From Oligella sp050920755 (GTDB lineage: Bacteria; Pseudomonadota; Gammaproteobacteria; Burkholderiales; Burkholderiaceae_B): a DNA stretch of 64,000 nucleotides. The notes beneath the pieces were generated by a model that searched no databases, was not told the origin of the DNA, and saw nothing but the letters and a program-made list of their open reading frames with translations. Below are positions 9,632 to 18,313 of the stretch, piece after piece. The first letter of the stretch is position 1; each line of letters begins with the position of its first letter. The translations under genes and the position numbers were made by a program. The stretch covers positions 1 through 64,000 of the forward strand of contig NZ_CP158480.1 in the NCBI RefSeq assembly GCF_050920755.1. Direction: 5' to 3'.

Positions 9632-11509
9632 ATGAGTGAAGAATCTTTTTTTGTAACCCACAATAAGCGTGCCATTCTCATTGAGGGTGTGGCCGGAAGT
9701 GGAAAATCAACGCTATTGGCTAAGCAGATGCTACTGCACCGCGATGAACCCGGTAAGCGATTAATGCTGGCCTTTAGTCGGGCCGGCGCTGAGGTACTTA
9801 GGCAATATACCGCTGAGATGGGGTTGGATTTAGATGAAGAAAATAAGATTTCCACTATCGATGCTTTGGCTTTGGAAGCCTTGCGGGAACTGGGGGATGA
9901 GCGCAGTTTATTAAGCTCTAATGAGGTGGTTGAGCGTATTTTGCCGAATTTGCTCGAAGAGGTCTGCGATGGGCTCTATGAGATGGACTTTTATGCGCCT
10001 CAACTAAGCGATCAGGATATGTGGTTGCTGTTAGAGGACTTGGACTATTTTCGGGCCAGCATGGCGTATAAAGCGAGTTCTTATGAAGAGCAGCTTCATA
10101 TTTGCGGGGACCGGCTGAATTTTGACTTGCGTTTGGTGGCGTTTTGTTTTGAGCGTTATGAGGAATTGCGTTGGACTTGGTATAGTCGTACAGAGGCGAG
10201 TTTAAGCGGCTATAGAGAGCGTGAGGGCTTTAGACGCTTGGCTGAGGCGGTAAGTGATTTATATAATCACGATTACTTTGAAAATAGTGAGACTTTGCGC
10301 GGTTATCGATTTATATTTATCGATGAGTTTCATGATGTATCACCGCTGCAATTAGACTTTATACAGCGTATTATTCAGGATAATAGCTTTGTGATGGCGG
10401 TGGGTGATCGCTATCAAAATGTCTTTGCTTGGCGCGGTGCCGATACGGAGCTGGTGTTTAACCAGTTCATCAATAGCTATCATGCCGGAGTCGTGCATCA
10501 AAACTATAGCTATCGCTTTGATCAGGGGATTGCTGCCTTGGCTTCAAAAGCGAGTTCTAAAGTGATAGACGCGGCTGCTAAGCCCGTGGTTAAGATTGAG
10601 GCCTGTAGTAAGACAATTTTCCCTGAATTGCTTTCTAAACCACGTAAACACGTGGCGCTGATAGCGCAAAATCAACTGCAGTTAATGCGTGCGGCTTGGC
10701 AGCTATGGATGCATACCCGCGGGGGGTATAAGTTTTCATATAGCTTGTCGCAACTGTATGCGGTCAGTTTAGTGAATGTGCTTTATGCCTTAAAAACGGC
10801 CCGGTTTCCGTTATTGGCCGAGTTGCCGAGGTCGGCTGACGGTCTTGCGGCAGAGGGAGTGGATGCGGGGAATGTGTCTACCATCGCCAGACCGCCACGT
10901 GTCTCATTGGCAGCAGCTAAAAGCGCTTTTTCTTATGACATAAAGCGTTTTTATCAGGGGGATTATTGCTTTTTAAGTGCAGAGGCTAAGGCTGAGGTTA
11001 TTCAGACCGCACATGGCAAGAGCTTTCAAAGCTATACCTTTATGCATATGTCGTCTAATGAGACCAATCTCGCCTATAGTGATGCGATGATTGCGGCGCT
11101 CAGAGGGGTCTTAAAAAGTGATATGCAAGCACCGTTAGCGTCACTATTAAATGACTTTGCCGAGCAGGCGGGAATCTTCAGAGGGATTGAAGCGGCGGGT
11201 CTGTCATCCGAGTATCACTTCAGTTCGTGGCGTATTTTATTGAAAATCCTGCATTCCTTAGGGGCGACCTTTGAAAACTGGCCTCAAATCAGTCAGTCAC
11301 TGTATCGTTCCTGGAATGATCGTTCCGGCCTAGCTTGCTTGACTGTAGCTCAGGCCAAGGGGCGGGAGTTTGATTATGTGGTGCTGTACAGTGCCGATGA
11401 AGAGAGCTTTTTACCACGCAAAGTCGGCGTAGAAAGTGCTAGAAATGAGTACTATGTCGGTCTAACGCGGGTTAAAAAGCATTTACAGTTTTGGGAAAGC
11501 TATTTTTAA
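9632..11509 (+). CDS. UvrD/Rep-like superfamily 1 helicase (divergent)
   Basis: This protein reads as a complete SF1A helicase ATPase: Walker A GVAGSGKSTLL (motif I), DEFHDVSPLQ (motif II), VGDRYQNVFAWRGAD (motif III), NYSYRF (motif IV), AQAKGREFDYVVL (motif V) and YVGLTRVKKHLQFW (motif VI). At about 625 aa it is shorter than UvrD/Rep/PcrA (about 670-720 aa), and the insert domains do not look like canonical UvrD. The start is set at ATG 9632, after the upstream stop; an earlier in-frame start at 9599 would overlap the pseudouridine synthase. Its role in repair, phage defence or plasmid control is unknown. A terminator follows. Confidence 0.8.
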   Translation: MSEESFFVTHNKRAILIEGVAGSGKSTLLAKQMLLHRDEPGKRLMLAFSRAGAEVLRQYTAEMGLDLDEENKISTIDALALEALRELGDERSLLSSNEVVERILPNLLEEVCDGLYEMDFYAPQLSDQDMWLLLEDLDYFRASMAYKASSYEEQLHICGDRLNFDLRLVAFCFERYEELRWTWYSRTEASLSGYREREGFRRLAEAVSDLYNHDYFENSETLRGYRFIFIDEFHDVSPLQLDFIQRIIQDNSFVMAVGDRYQNVFAWRGADTELVFNQFINSYHAGVVHQNYSYRFDQGIAALASKASSKVIDAAAKPVVKIEACSKTIFPELLSKPRKHVALIAQNQLQLMRAAWQLWMHTRGGYKFSYSLSQLYAVSLVNVLYALKTARFPLLAELPRSADGLAAEGVDAGNVSTIARPPRVSLAAAKSAFSYDIKRFYQGDYCFLSAEAKAEVIQTAHGKSFQSYTFMHMSSNETNLAYSDAMIAALRGVLKSDMQAPLASLLNDFAEQAGIFRGIEAAGLSSEYHFSSWRILLKILHSLGATFENWPQISQSLYRSWNDRSGLACLTVAQAKGREFDYVVLYSADEESFLPRKVGVESARNEYYVGLTRVKKHLQFWESYF

Positions 11510-11514
11510 TCGCA

Positions 11515-11548
11515 AAAAAACGGCAAGGTATAAACCCTGCCGTTTTTT
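11515..11548. terminator. Bidirectional terminator, helicase/fpr
   Basis: An 11-bp stem (11515-11525 with 11538-11548) has A6 on the left and T6 on the right around a CGGCA core. It separates the convergent helicase and fpr genes. Confidence 0.85.
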
Positions 11549-11553
11549 AAGAT

Positions 11554-12327
11554 TTACTGCTCCGCAAATGCCCGCTCAATCACAAAGTCACCCGGGGTTG
11601 AGGTATTACCCTCAACAAAGCCACGCTCTTCAACCATGGCTTTAAGATCACGTAGCATATCCGGACTACCGCAGATCATCACACGATCCTCGGCAGGATT
11701 AAGCGGTGGTACGCCCAAATCCTCAAACAACTTACCGGTTTCGATGTGTTGAGTGATACGACCGCGATTCACGAAGTCTTCACGGGTCACAGTCGGGTAG
11801 TATTTAAGCTGATTAGTTACCATCTCACCTAAGTACTCGTGATTTTTCAAATCCTTAGTGAATAAATCGTAATAAGCCAATTCAGCGACGGTACGTACAC
11901 CGTGCACTAAAATCACCTCATCATACTTTTCATAAGTCTCAGGATCACGGGTAATGCTCAAGAAAGGAGCTAGACCGGTACCGGTAGAAAGCAGATATAA
12001 ACGCTTACCGGGTAGTAAATAATCCAGTACTAAAGTGCCGGTGGGCTTACGGCCGATGATAATACTGTCGCCGACTTTAATATGCTGTAAGCGAGAGGTT
12101 AAGGGGCCATTAGGGACTTTAATACTTAAAAACTCTAAATGATCCTCGTAATTTGCGCTGGCTACACTATAAGCGCGTAAAAGTGGTTTGCCATCAACCG
12201 GTAAACCAATCATAATAAAATGACCGTTTTTAAAACGTAAAGCTTCGTCACGTGTGGTGGTAAAGCTGAATAAGGTATCAGTCCAGTGGTGAACGCTAAG
12301 TACTTTGCCTTCTAAAAAAGCTGACAT
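11554..12327 (-). CDS. fpr: Ferredoxin-NADP reductase
   Basis: This FAD enzyme exchanges electrons between NADPH and ferredoxin or flavodoxin. The 257-aa protein shows the FAD-binding RAYSVAS segment near residue 52, the NADP-binding GTGLAPF motif near 117, the CGSPDML segment, and a C-terminus ending in AFAEQ as in the bacterial subclass. It is monocistronic and convergent with the helicase. In the family it supports oxidative-stress defence and Fe-S assembly. Confidence 0.95.
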   Translation of the reverse strand: MSAFLEGKVLSVHHWTDTLFSFTTTRDEALRFKNGHFIMIGLPVDGKPLLRAYSVASANYEDHLEFLSIKVPNGPLTSRLQHIKVGDSIIIGRKPTGTLVLDYLLPGKRLYLLSTGTGLAPFLSITRDPETYEKYDEVILVHGVRTVAELAYYDLFTKDLKNHEYLGEMVTNQLKYYPTVTREDFVNRGRITQHIETGKLFEDLGVPPLNPAEDRVMICGSPDMLRDLKAMVEERGFVEGNTSTPGDFVIERAFAEQ

Positions 12328-12511
12328 ATTGTGAATTCCGTATAGTGAGATTACGCTTTATAAAAAACTCGTGCTTTAATGGCAGTAGTTTAACTGTATA
12401 GTAACAGTCGGTTTTAAATAAATAAAGTAATCTATAAATTTGTTCTCTATAATACAATCTTATTATTAAATTAACGCTTAATTTTAAATCATTTATTAGA
12501 GGTAGTAAACG

Positions 12512-13723
12512 ATGGCCCGTCTCTCAAGTTTATTTAAAGGCGCCGTACTCAGTCTTTTCTTATTAAATGCTCATGCCGCTGTTGCCAAAGAGGTGATTAA
12601 GGTTGGTGAGATCAATAGTTATAAAACCATCCCTTCCTTTTTGGAACCGTATAAAAAAGGCATTGAGCTGGCGGTGCATGAGGTTAATGAAGCGGGTGGT
12701 TTACTGGGCGGTAAGCAGCTGGAAGTAATTATTCGCGATGATGGGGGTAGTCCGGGTGCAGCGGTACGTGAAGCACAGAATCTCTTAAGTCGTGATAAGG
12801 TCGATATGTTAGCGGGTAGTTTTTTATCGCATATTGCTCTCGCCTTAGCCGATTTTGCTCGCCAACGTCAGGTTTTCTTTTTGGCCGGTGAGCCTTTAAG
12901 CGATAAAATGACTTGGGGTAACGGCAATCGTTATACTTTCCGTTTACGTGACTCCACCTATATGAAAACACGTATGCTGGTGCCTGCGGCATTGGCGTTT
13001 AAGAAAAAGCGTTGGGCCTTGATTTATCCTAACTATGAATACGGTCAATCAGCCATTGAAACCTTTAAAGCTGAGATGCGTAAGCATCAGCCCGATATCG
13101 AGTTTGTATTGGAGCAAGCAGTACCGTTAAATAAAATTGATGCCGGTAGTGTGGTTCAAGCCCTAGCGGATTCCGGTGCCGAGGCCTTATTTAACGTACT
13201 TTTCAGTACCGATTTAACGAAGTTTGTGCGTGCCGGTCAAACCCGTCATGTATTTGATAATTTGCCTACCGTCAGTATGTTAAGTGGTGAGCCGGAGTAT
13301 CTGGATACGTTGGGCAAGGATACACCGGTGGGTTGGTTTGTGACCGGTTATCCTTGGTATGCCATTGATACACCGGAGCATGATGCCTTCTTAAAAGCCT
13401 ATCAGGAGCGCTTTAATGATTATCCTCGTTTGGGCTCAATCGTCGGTTATATGATGGTGCAGTCCCTTGCTGCCGGTATTGAAAAGGCGGGTTCCACTGA
13501 GACAGAGGATTTAATCGCCGCTTTCAAAGGGCTTGAACATATGTCACCGCTTGGTCCGATTTACTATCGCCCGCAGGATCATCAATCGACCATGGGTGCC
13601 TATGTCGGAACCTTGGATATTAAGGATGGTGAAGGTATTATGACGAATATTCAATACGTGGACGGTAAGGATGTACAGCCCACCGATGAAGAAGTCGCCG
13701 CATTACGTCCTGTTAAAGACTAG
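12512..13723 (+). CDS. Branched-chain amino acid-type ABC transporter, periplasmic binding protein
   Basis: The 403-aa periplasmic solute receptor of the LivJ/LivK type (Peripla_BP_6) has a Sec signal peptide (cleavage probably after HAAVA) and then KVGEINSYKTIPSF. The family pattern GIELAVHEVNEAGG and the RDDGGSPGAAVREAQNL segment are clear. The ligand is not certain: related proteins bind leucine/isoleucine/valine, amides, urea or aromatic acids. An AGAGG ribosome-binding site precedes the ATG. A hairpin terminator sits between this gene and the permease gene, which would favour excess binding protein. Confidence 0.9.
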   Translation: MARLSSLFKGAVLSLFLLNAHAAVAKEVIKVGEINSYKTIPSFLEPYKKGIELAVHEVNEAGGLLGGKQLEVIIRDDGGSPGAAVREAQNLLSRDKVDMLAGSFLSHIALALADFARQRQVFFLAGEPLSDKMTWGNGNRYTFRLRDSTYMKTRMLVPAALAFKKKRWALIYPNYEYGQSAIETFKAEMRKHQPDIEFVLEQAVPLNKIDAGSVVQALADSGAEALFNVLFSTDLTKFVRAGQTRHVFDNLPTVSMLSGEPEYLDTLGKDTPVGWFVTGYPWYAIDTPEHDAFLKAYQERFNDYPRLGSIVGYMMVQSLAAGIEKAGSTETEDLIAAFKGLEHMSPLGPIYYRPQDHQSTMGAYVGTLDIKDGEGIMTNIQYVDGKDVQPTDEEVAALRPVKD

Positions 13724-13737
13724 TTAAAGTCATTAAG

Positions 13738-13778
13738 TCGGCCTCAGGCAGTTTAAAGCAGAGGCCGATTTTATTTTA
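13738..13778 (+). terminator. Partial terminator between the binding protein and permease genes
   Basis: Stem TCGGCCTC/GAGGCCGA (13738-13745 and 13761-13768) is followed by TTTTATTTT. It lies inside an otherwise co-directional transporter locus, so it probably attenuates rather than ends the operon. Confidence 0.75.
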
Positions 13779-13788
13779 GAAGTACACA

Positions 13789-16506
13789 ATGGAAGCTTTA
13801 TTAATTCAGCTGCTCAATGGTTTAGCAAGCACATCAAGCCTATTTTTAGCAGCCTTAGGTCTGACAATTATTTTCGGGGTTTGTCGTGTGGTGAACTTTG
13901 CCCACGGCTCATTTTATATGCTGGGGCTATATATTGCCTATAGTCTAAGCACGACTTGGGGCGCTGATTCCGTGTTGGGATTCTGGGGAAGCATTTTTGC
14001 CGCAGCCGTGATGGTGGGGGTTTTAGGTGCGCTGATAGAAATCTTTGTCTTGCGCCGTATTTATAAAGCGCCCGAACTGTTTCAGTTATTGGCAACCTTT
14101 GCCATTTTATTGATTATCAGTGATTTTGCGCTTTGGCAATGGGGACCGGAGGATTTGCTGGGGCCTAAAGCGCCCGGTTTAGAGGGGGCGGTGACGATAT
14201 TAAATCGTTCTTTTCCCGAATATGATTTATTGTTAATTGTGTTGGGACCGGCGATTTTACTTGCGGTATGGGCCATTTTGCGTTTTACCCGTTTTGGTTT
14301 ATATGTACGTGCTGCCACCCATGATCGGGAAATGTTAGCCGCACTGGGGGTAAATCAGGCGTGGTTATTTACTGCTGTATTTGCTTTGGGCAGCTTTATC
14401 GCCGCCTTGGCCGCCGGCTTTGAATTGCCGCGTGAGCCGGCCAGTTTAAGCATTGATTTAAATCTGATTGGAGACGTTTTTGCGGTGGTGGTGATTGGCG
14501 GCATGGGCTCCATTCCCGGCGCTTTTTTAGCCGCCTTATTAATTTCTGAAATTAAAGCCATTTGTATTTTCTTAGGTTCACAAACGATTTTCGGTGTGAC
14601 CGTGGAGTTTAGTCAACTTACTTTGGTAATGCAGTTTGTGCTGATGGCCCTGGTTTTGATTTTCCGACCTTGGGGGCTTCTCGGTAAGCCGCAGCAAAGT
14701 TTACCGCGGGCCTTACATAGTGAGCCGCCGCTGAACCCGGCTTCACGTGCTTATAAAGTGCTGGCTTTAGCGATCTTTGTAATACTGGCCACTTTCCCGT
14801 CTTTAGAGCAACAATGGCCGTATTTAATGCTGATTATGCAAGACGGCTTAATGATGATGCTATTTGCCGGTAGTTTATATTTTATTGCCGGGCCGGCCGG
14901 CATGGTGTCATTCGGTCATGCTGCTTATTTCGGTGTGGGTGCTTATACGGCGGCCCTGTTAGCCACGCAATTAGCTTGGCCGATGTGGGTGGTGATGTTG
15001 GTTTCACCCTTGGGCGGATTGATGGCAGCCGTTATTTTCGGTTGGTTTAGTGTGCGCTTAACGGGTATTTATATGGCGATGTTGACCTTGGCTTTTGCCC
15101 AGTTTATTTGGTCGGTGATTTTCCAATGGGACGGTTTTACCGGCGGCTCTAATGGACTCATCGGTATTTGGCCCGAAGGGGTCTTGGCCGAACCGGGTAA
15201 TTTCTATTATTTCACTTTGGTAGTGGTAGCGCTTTCATTGGTTATTATTCGCCAATTGATTTTTACGCCCTTCGGCTATGCGATGCGCGCCACCAGGGAT
15301 GCGCCGTTACGGGCTCAAGCCATCGGTATCAAGATTAAGCGTATTCAATGGCAGGCTTTTATTGTGGCAGGTTTTTTTGCCGGTATCAGCGGCGTGCTAT
15401 TTGTTTATGCCAAAGGCAGTATTTCACCGGATGAACTGAGTGTGGGTCGTTCAGTCGACGGTTTGGTGATGGTGTTATTAGGTGGGATTCAAGCCATTAG
15501 CGGTCCGGTGGTCGGTGCCGTGACTTATGTGGTGTTACATGATTGGGTAAGCTTATTCAGTGAGTATTGGAAGGCTTTATTAGGTGGGATTATCCTGTTC
15601 TTGGTTTTGCTGTTACCCGGTGGTTTAGTGAGTATTAAAAATCGCTTTGCTTTTACCTCCAAAGCCTTGTCTCCTCTAGCGACTAAGTCGCTGCAGTCAG
15701 TTGCCGCAACGCCCTCTGAAGCAATGCCTGATATTGCTCCCGCTACAATTAAGGTCGGTTCAGAAGAAGTTATTTTAAGTGTAAAGGATATTTCTAAACG
15801 TTATGGTGCTTTTTGGGCGGTGAATGACACTTCATTTGATATTAAACGCGGGGAGATGTTGGCCTTAATCGGACCCAATGGCGCCGGTAAATCAACGATA
15901 TTTAATATGGTAGGTGGTCAATTTGAGCCGACCGGCGGTGAGATTAGCTTTAAAGGTCAATCATTAAAGGGCTTGGATGCGGCCGGTATTTGGTCTAAAG
16001 GCATTGGACGTACTTTTCAAATTGCGACGGTATTTAATTCCATGACAGTTTTGGAAAATATGCAGGTGGCGTTACATCAATCACGTAGTCAAGGTTTTGA
16101 CAATCTCAGTGATGCGGCAGATATGCTTGCTCAGGTCGGCCTTGAAGGCGTGGCTAATCGTTTAGCCGGTGAGCTTGCCTATGGTGATGTGAAGCGTTTG
16201 GAGTTGGCTATGGCATTAGCCCATCGTCCGGAGCTTTTATTGATGGATGAACCGACTGCGGGGATGGCGGCCGGTGAGCGTCATTTATTGATGAAGTTGG
16301 TTAAATCCCTCTCTGCTGAGCGGCAAATGGCGGTGTTATTTACCGAACATAGTGTGGACGTGGTTTTTAATTATGCTGATCGTATTTTAGTATTGGCTGA
16401 GGGTACCTTAATTACAGAAGGTACTGCTGCCTCAATTGCTCAAGATGAGCAGGTGCGTACCATTTATATGGGGAGTAGTTTATTGAACGGCGAGGGGGAG
16501 GCTTAA
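13789..16506 (+). CDS. Fused LivH-LivM-LivG: two permease domains plus ATPase
   Basis: One uninterrupted 905-aa reading frame holds three normally separate subunits. Residues 1 to about 300 are a LivH-type permease (ends near FRPWGLLGKP). About 310-615 is a LivM-type permease with the AGMVSFGHAAYFGVGAY signature. About 655-905 is a LivG-type ATPase with Walker A GPNGAGKSTIFNMV, an LAYGDVKRLELAMAL signature and Walker B LLMDEPTAGM. Short linkers rich in Pro/Ala/Ser join the parts. The inner-membrane importer would pair with LivF immediately downstream. No frameshift or stop is seen, so the fusion appears genuine unless sequencing errors have joined genes. Confidence 0.9.
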   Translation: MEALLIQLLNGLASTSSLFLAALGLTIIFGVCRVVNFAHGSFYMLGLYIAYSLSTTWGADSVLGFWGSIFAAAVMVGVLGALIEIFVLRRIYKAPELFQLLATFAILLIISDFALWQWGPEDLLGPKAPGLEGAVTILNRSFPEYDLLLIVLGPAILLAVWAILRFTRFGLYVRAATHDREMLAALGVNQAWLFTAVFALGSFIAALAAGFELPREPASLSIDLNLIGDVFAVVVIGGMGSIPGAFLAALLISEIKAICIFLGSQTIFGVTVEFSQLTLVMQFVLMALVLIFRPWGLLGKPQQSLPRALHSEPPLNPASRAYKVLALAIFVILATFPSLEQQWPYLMLIMQDGLMMMLFAGSLYFIAGPAGMVSFGHAAYFGVGAYTAALLATQLAWPMWVVMLVSPLGGLMAAVIFGWFSVRLTGIYMAMLTLAFAQFIWSVIFQWDGFTGGSNGLIGIWPEGVLAEPGNFYYFTLVVVALSLVIIRQLIFTPFGYAMRATRDAPLRAQAIGIKIKRIQWQAFIVAGFFAGISGVLFVYAKGSISPDELSVGRSVDGLVMVLLGGIQAISGPVVGAVTYVVLHDWVSLFSEYWKALLGGIILFLVLLLPGGLVSIKNRFAFTSKALSPLATKSLQSVAATPSEAMPDIAPATIKVGSEEVILSVKDISKRYGAFWAVNDTSFDIKRGEMLALIGPNGAGKSTIFNMVGGQFEPTGGEISFKGQSLKGLDAAGIWSKGIGRTFQIATVFNSMTVLENMQVALHQSRSQGFDNLSDAADMLAQVGLEGVANRLAGELAYGDVKRLELAMALAHRPELLLMDEPTAGMAAGERHLLMKLVKSLSAERQMAVLFTEHSVDVVFNYADRILVLAEGTLITEGTAASIAQDEQVRTIYMGSSLLNGEGEA

Positions 16507-17193
16507 ATGCAACATTCACCAAGCTTATTAAGCGTTAATCATCTCTCTGCTTGGTACGGTCGTGCCAGAGCGCTGTTTGATCTGAGTTTTGAGCTGCAAA
16601 AGGGCGAAGTGGTCGCACTGATGGGGGTTAATGGTGCGGGTAAATCCACCACCCTCAAAGCCATTATGAATATGCTTGATCGTAAGGAAGGGCAGGTGAT
16701 GTTTAACGGTCAGGATATCAGTAAATTACCGGCTTATAAAATTGCCCGTGCCGGATTAGGTTATGTACCGGAGGATCGGCGTATTTTTACAGAGTTAACG
16801 GTTAGGGAAAATCTTCTTACAGGGCGTCAAGCGGCGCGTTTTTGGCACGACGGTGAAGCGGTTTATCACTGGACTGAGGAGGCTTTATATCAGTTTTTTC
16901 CTAATCTTGGCAAAATGATTGATCGTCCCGGTGGCAAGATGAGTGGGGGTGAGCAGCAAATGCTGAGTGTGGCTCGCAGCTTGATGGGTAATCCCTTGAT
17001 GCTGCTCCTGGATGAACCCTCCGAAGGGGTGGCGCCGGTGATTGTCGATCAAATGATCGAGATGATTGTGCAGCTAAAGCAAAAAGGCATCAGTATATTA
17101 ATCTCCGAACAAAACATTCATTTGGCAAAGCAGGTCGCCGATCGCTATTACACCCTGAGCATGGGTGAGATTGTCGATGCGGGGCGTATGTAG
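16507..17193 (+). CDS. livF: LivF-type ABC transporter ATP-binding protein
   Basis: This is the second ATPase of the branched-chain-type importer. The 228-aa protein has Walker A GVNGAGKSTTLKAI, Q-loop region, signature MSGGEQQMLSVARSLM and Walker B LLLDEPSEGV. Its ATG directly abuts the stop of the fused permease/ATPase gene, and a GGGGGAGG ribosome-binding site lies inside that gene, so the two are translationally linked. It is slightly shorter than typical LivF (about 235 aa). It converges on nrtR with an 18-bp gap. Confidence 0.93.
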   Translation: MQHSPSLLSVNHLSAWYGRARALFDLSFELQKGEVVALMGVNGAGKSTTLKAIMNMLDRKEGQVMFNGQDISKLPAYKIARAGLGYVPEDRRIFTELTVRENLLTGRQAARFWHDGEAVYHWTEEALYQFFPNLGKMIDRPGGKMSGGEQQMLSVARSLMGNPLMLLLDEPSEGVAPVIVDQMIEMIVQLKQKGISILISEQNIHLAKQVADRYYTLSMGEIVDAGRM

Positions 17194-17211
17194 TGAAAGC
17201 CGTGTTACCGC

Positions 17212-18159
17212 TTACTTGCTTAGAGGAAGTTTATTGCCGGATAAAATACTTTCTAAAAGCACCGTCTCCTTAAAGCGATAGCGTTGGGCGGGTCGGCCGC
17301 GACCTGCTACCACGCTTTTACCCGTGGCTTCCAGTAAATCCTGATGCTGTATTAAGCGTCTGAAATTTTGCTTATGTAATTCCATACCGGCCAGACTCTC
17401 GATACTTTCCTGTAATTGCAAAAGGGTAAATTCTCGCGGCATTAATTCAAAAATCACCGGACGGTACTTAATTTTTGCTCTTAAGCGGGAAATGGCGGTG
17501 GCTAATACGCGACGATGATCGTGCCTCATCATGGTACCGACCGGTTCAGTCGATAGACGCTCATCAAAGTGGGGCGACTCCGGAATCAAACCCACCTCAT
17601 ACAGCAATTCATAGCGCGATAAAACGTAGTCATCCAGCCAAGCCTTGCCATTAAATGCCCAACACAGATCGACACGGCGTTGACGGTGCTGTCGTTGATG
17701 ATCATCCTCGGCAGCAGCAATCCATGCCTTGAAATGGGGCAGAAAAATTTCGTCAATATAAGCCGGACGACCTTGACGATGATCCTCCCACGGGAAGTAA
17801 AGATACCAGTCAAGCCACTTTGCCTGGCTCTCAAGCTGCTCTTCGGCGGCTTCTCGCACCAGTCCTAAATAACTGATATAAATTACCGCATGACCGGAAG
17901 AACGAGTGCGCATAATGTCCACAAAGGTGTAAAGCTGCTCCACATAGCCCATGGGCTGCTGTGTTTGCTCCCTGACCCACTCTCGCACACCTGCTTGTAA
18001 AGAACGGTGAACCGGAGTTAAAGGGCCATAGGGCAGCGTGCTGCCACCATTGACCGTGAGTACTCGTGCACTTAAATCAGTGACTGCCACTAAGACGGCC
18101 ACTACTTCTGCCACGCCCTCAGCGCTTTGTAATGTTGAGACCTCTGTTGCGGATTTCAT
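17212..18159 (-). CDS. nrtR: NrtR family NAD-biosynthesis regulator (Nudix-wHTH)
   Basis: The 315-aa protein has an N-terminal Nudix-like domain (about residues 15-170, with the YTFVDIMRTRSSGHAVIYISYLGLV region typical of NrtR) and a C-terminal winged helix (about 230-310, with EFTLLQLQESIESL and AGRGRPAQRYRF). Family members repress NAD genes and are released by ADP-ribose. The Nudix box is degenerate, as expected for a sensor rather than a hydrolase. It is divergent from nadA, with a palindrome in the shared intergenic region, which strongly supports the assignment. Confidence 0.87.
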   Translation of the reverse strand: MKSATEVSTLQSAEGVAEVVAVLVAVTDLSARVLTVNGGSTLPYGPLTPVHRSLQAGVREWVREQTQQPMGYVEQLYTFVDIMRTRSSGHAVIYISYLGLVREAAEEQLESQAKWLDWYLYFPWEDHRQGRPAYIDEIFLPHFKAWIAAAEDDHQRQHRQRRVDLCWAFNGKAWLDDYVLSRYELLYEVGLIPESPHFDERLSTEPVGTMMRHDHRRVLATAISRLRAKIKYRPVIFELMPREFTLLQLQESIESLAGMELHKQNFRRLIQHQDLLEATGKSVVAGRGRPAQRYRFKETVLLESILSGNKLPLSK

Positions 18160-18247
18160 AAGCCATTCCTTTAAAAAGTTTTACTATTCTAACAGAAGCG
18201 ATTTGGCTCAAATGAATAGGAAAAAATGCAAAAAAACAAATATGGCT

Positions 18248-18276
18248 TTACTTATTATGCTCAAAATGAGCATAAT
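18248..18276 (+). promoter_or_regulatory. nadA promoter
   Basis: TTACTT (18248-18253) and CATAAT (18271-18276) are separated by 17 bp. The palindrome at 18253-18277 fills the spacer and the -10 box. Confidence 0.55.
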
Positions 18277-18277
18277 A
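18253..18277. promoter_or_regulatory. Putative NrtR operator
   Basis: A perfect inverted repeat has 11-bp arms, TATTATGCTCA (18253-18263) and TGAGCATAATA (18267-18277), around a 3-bp AAA centre. It lies between divergent nrtR and nadA and over the nadA promoter, as expected for a repressor site. Assignment to NrtR is inferred from position. Confidence 0.7.
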
Positions 18278-18313
18278 TAACCCTATTAGAAAAATTAAAT
18301 AAAAGGAGTTTCT

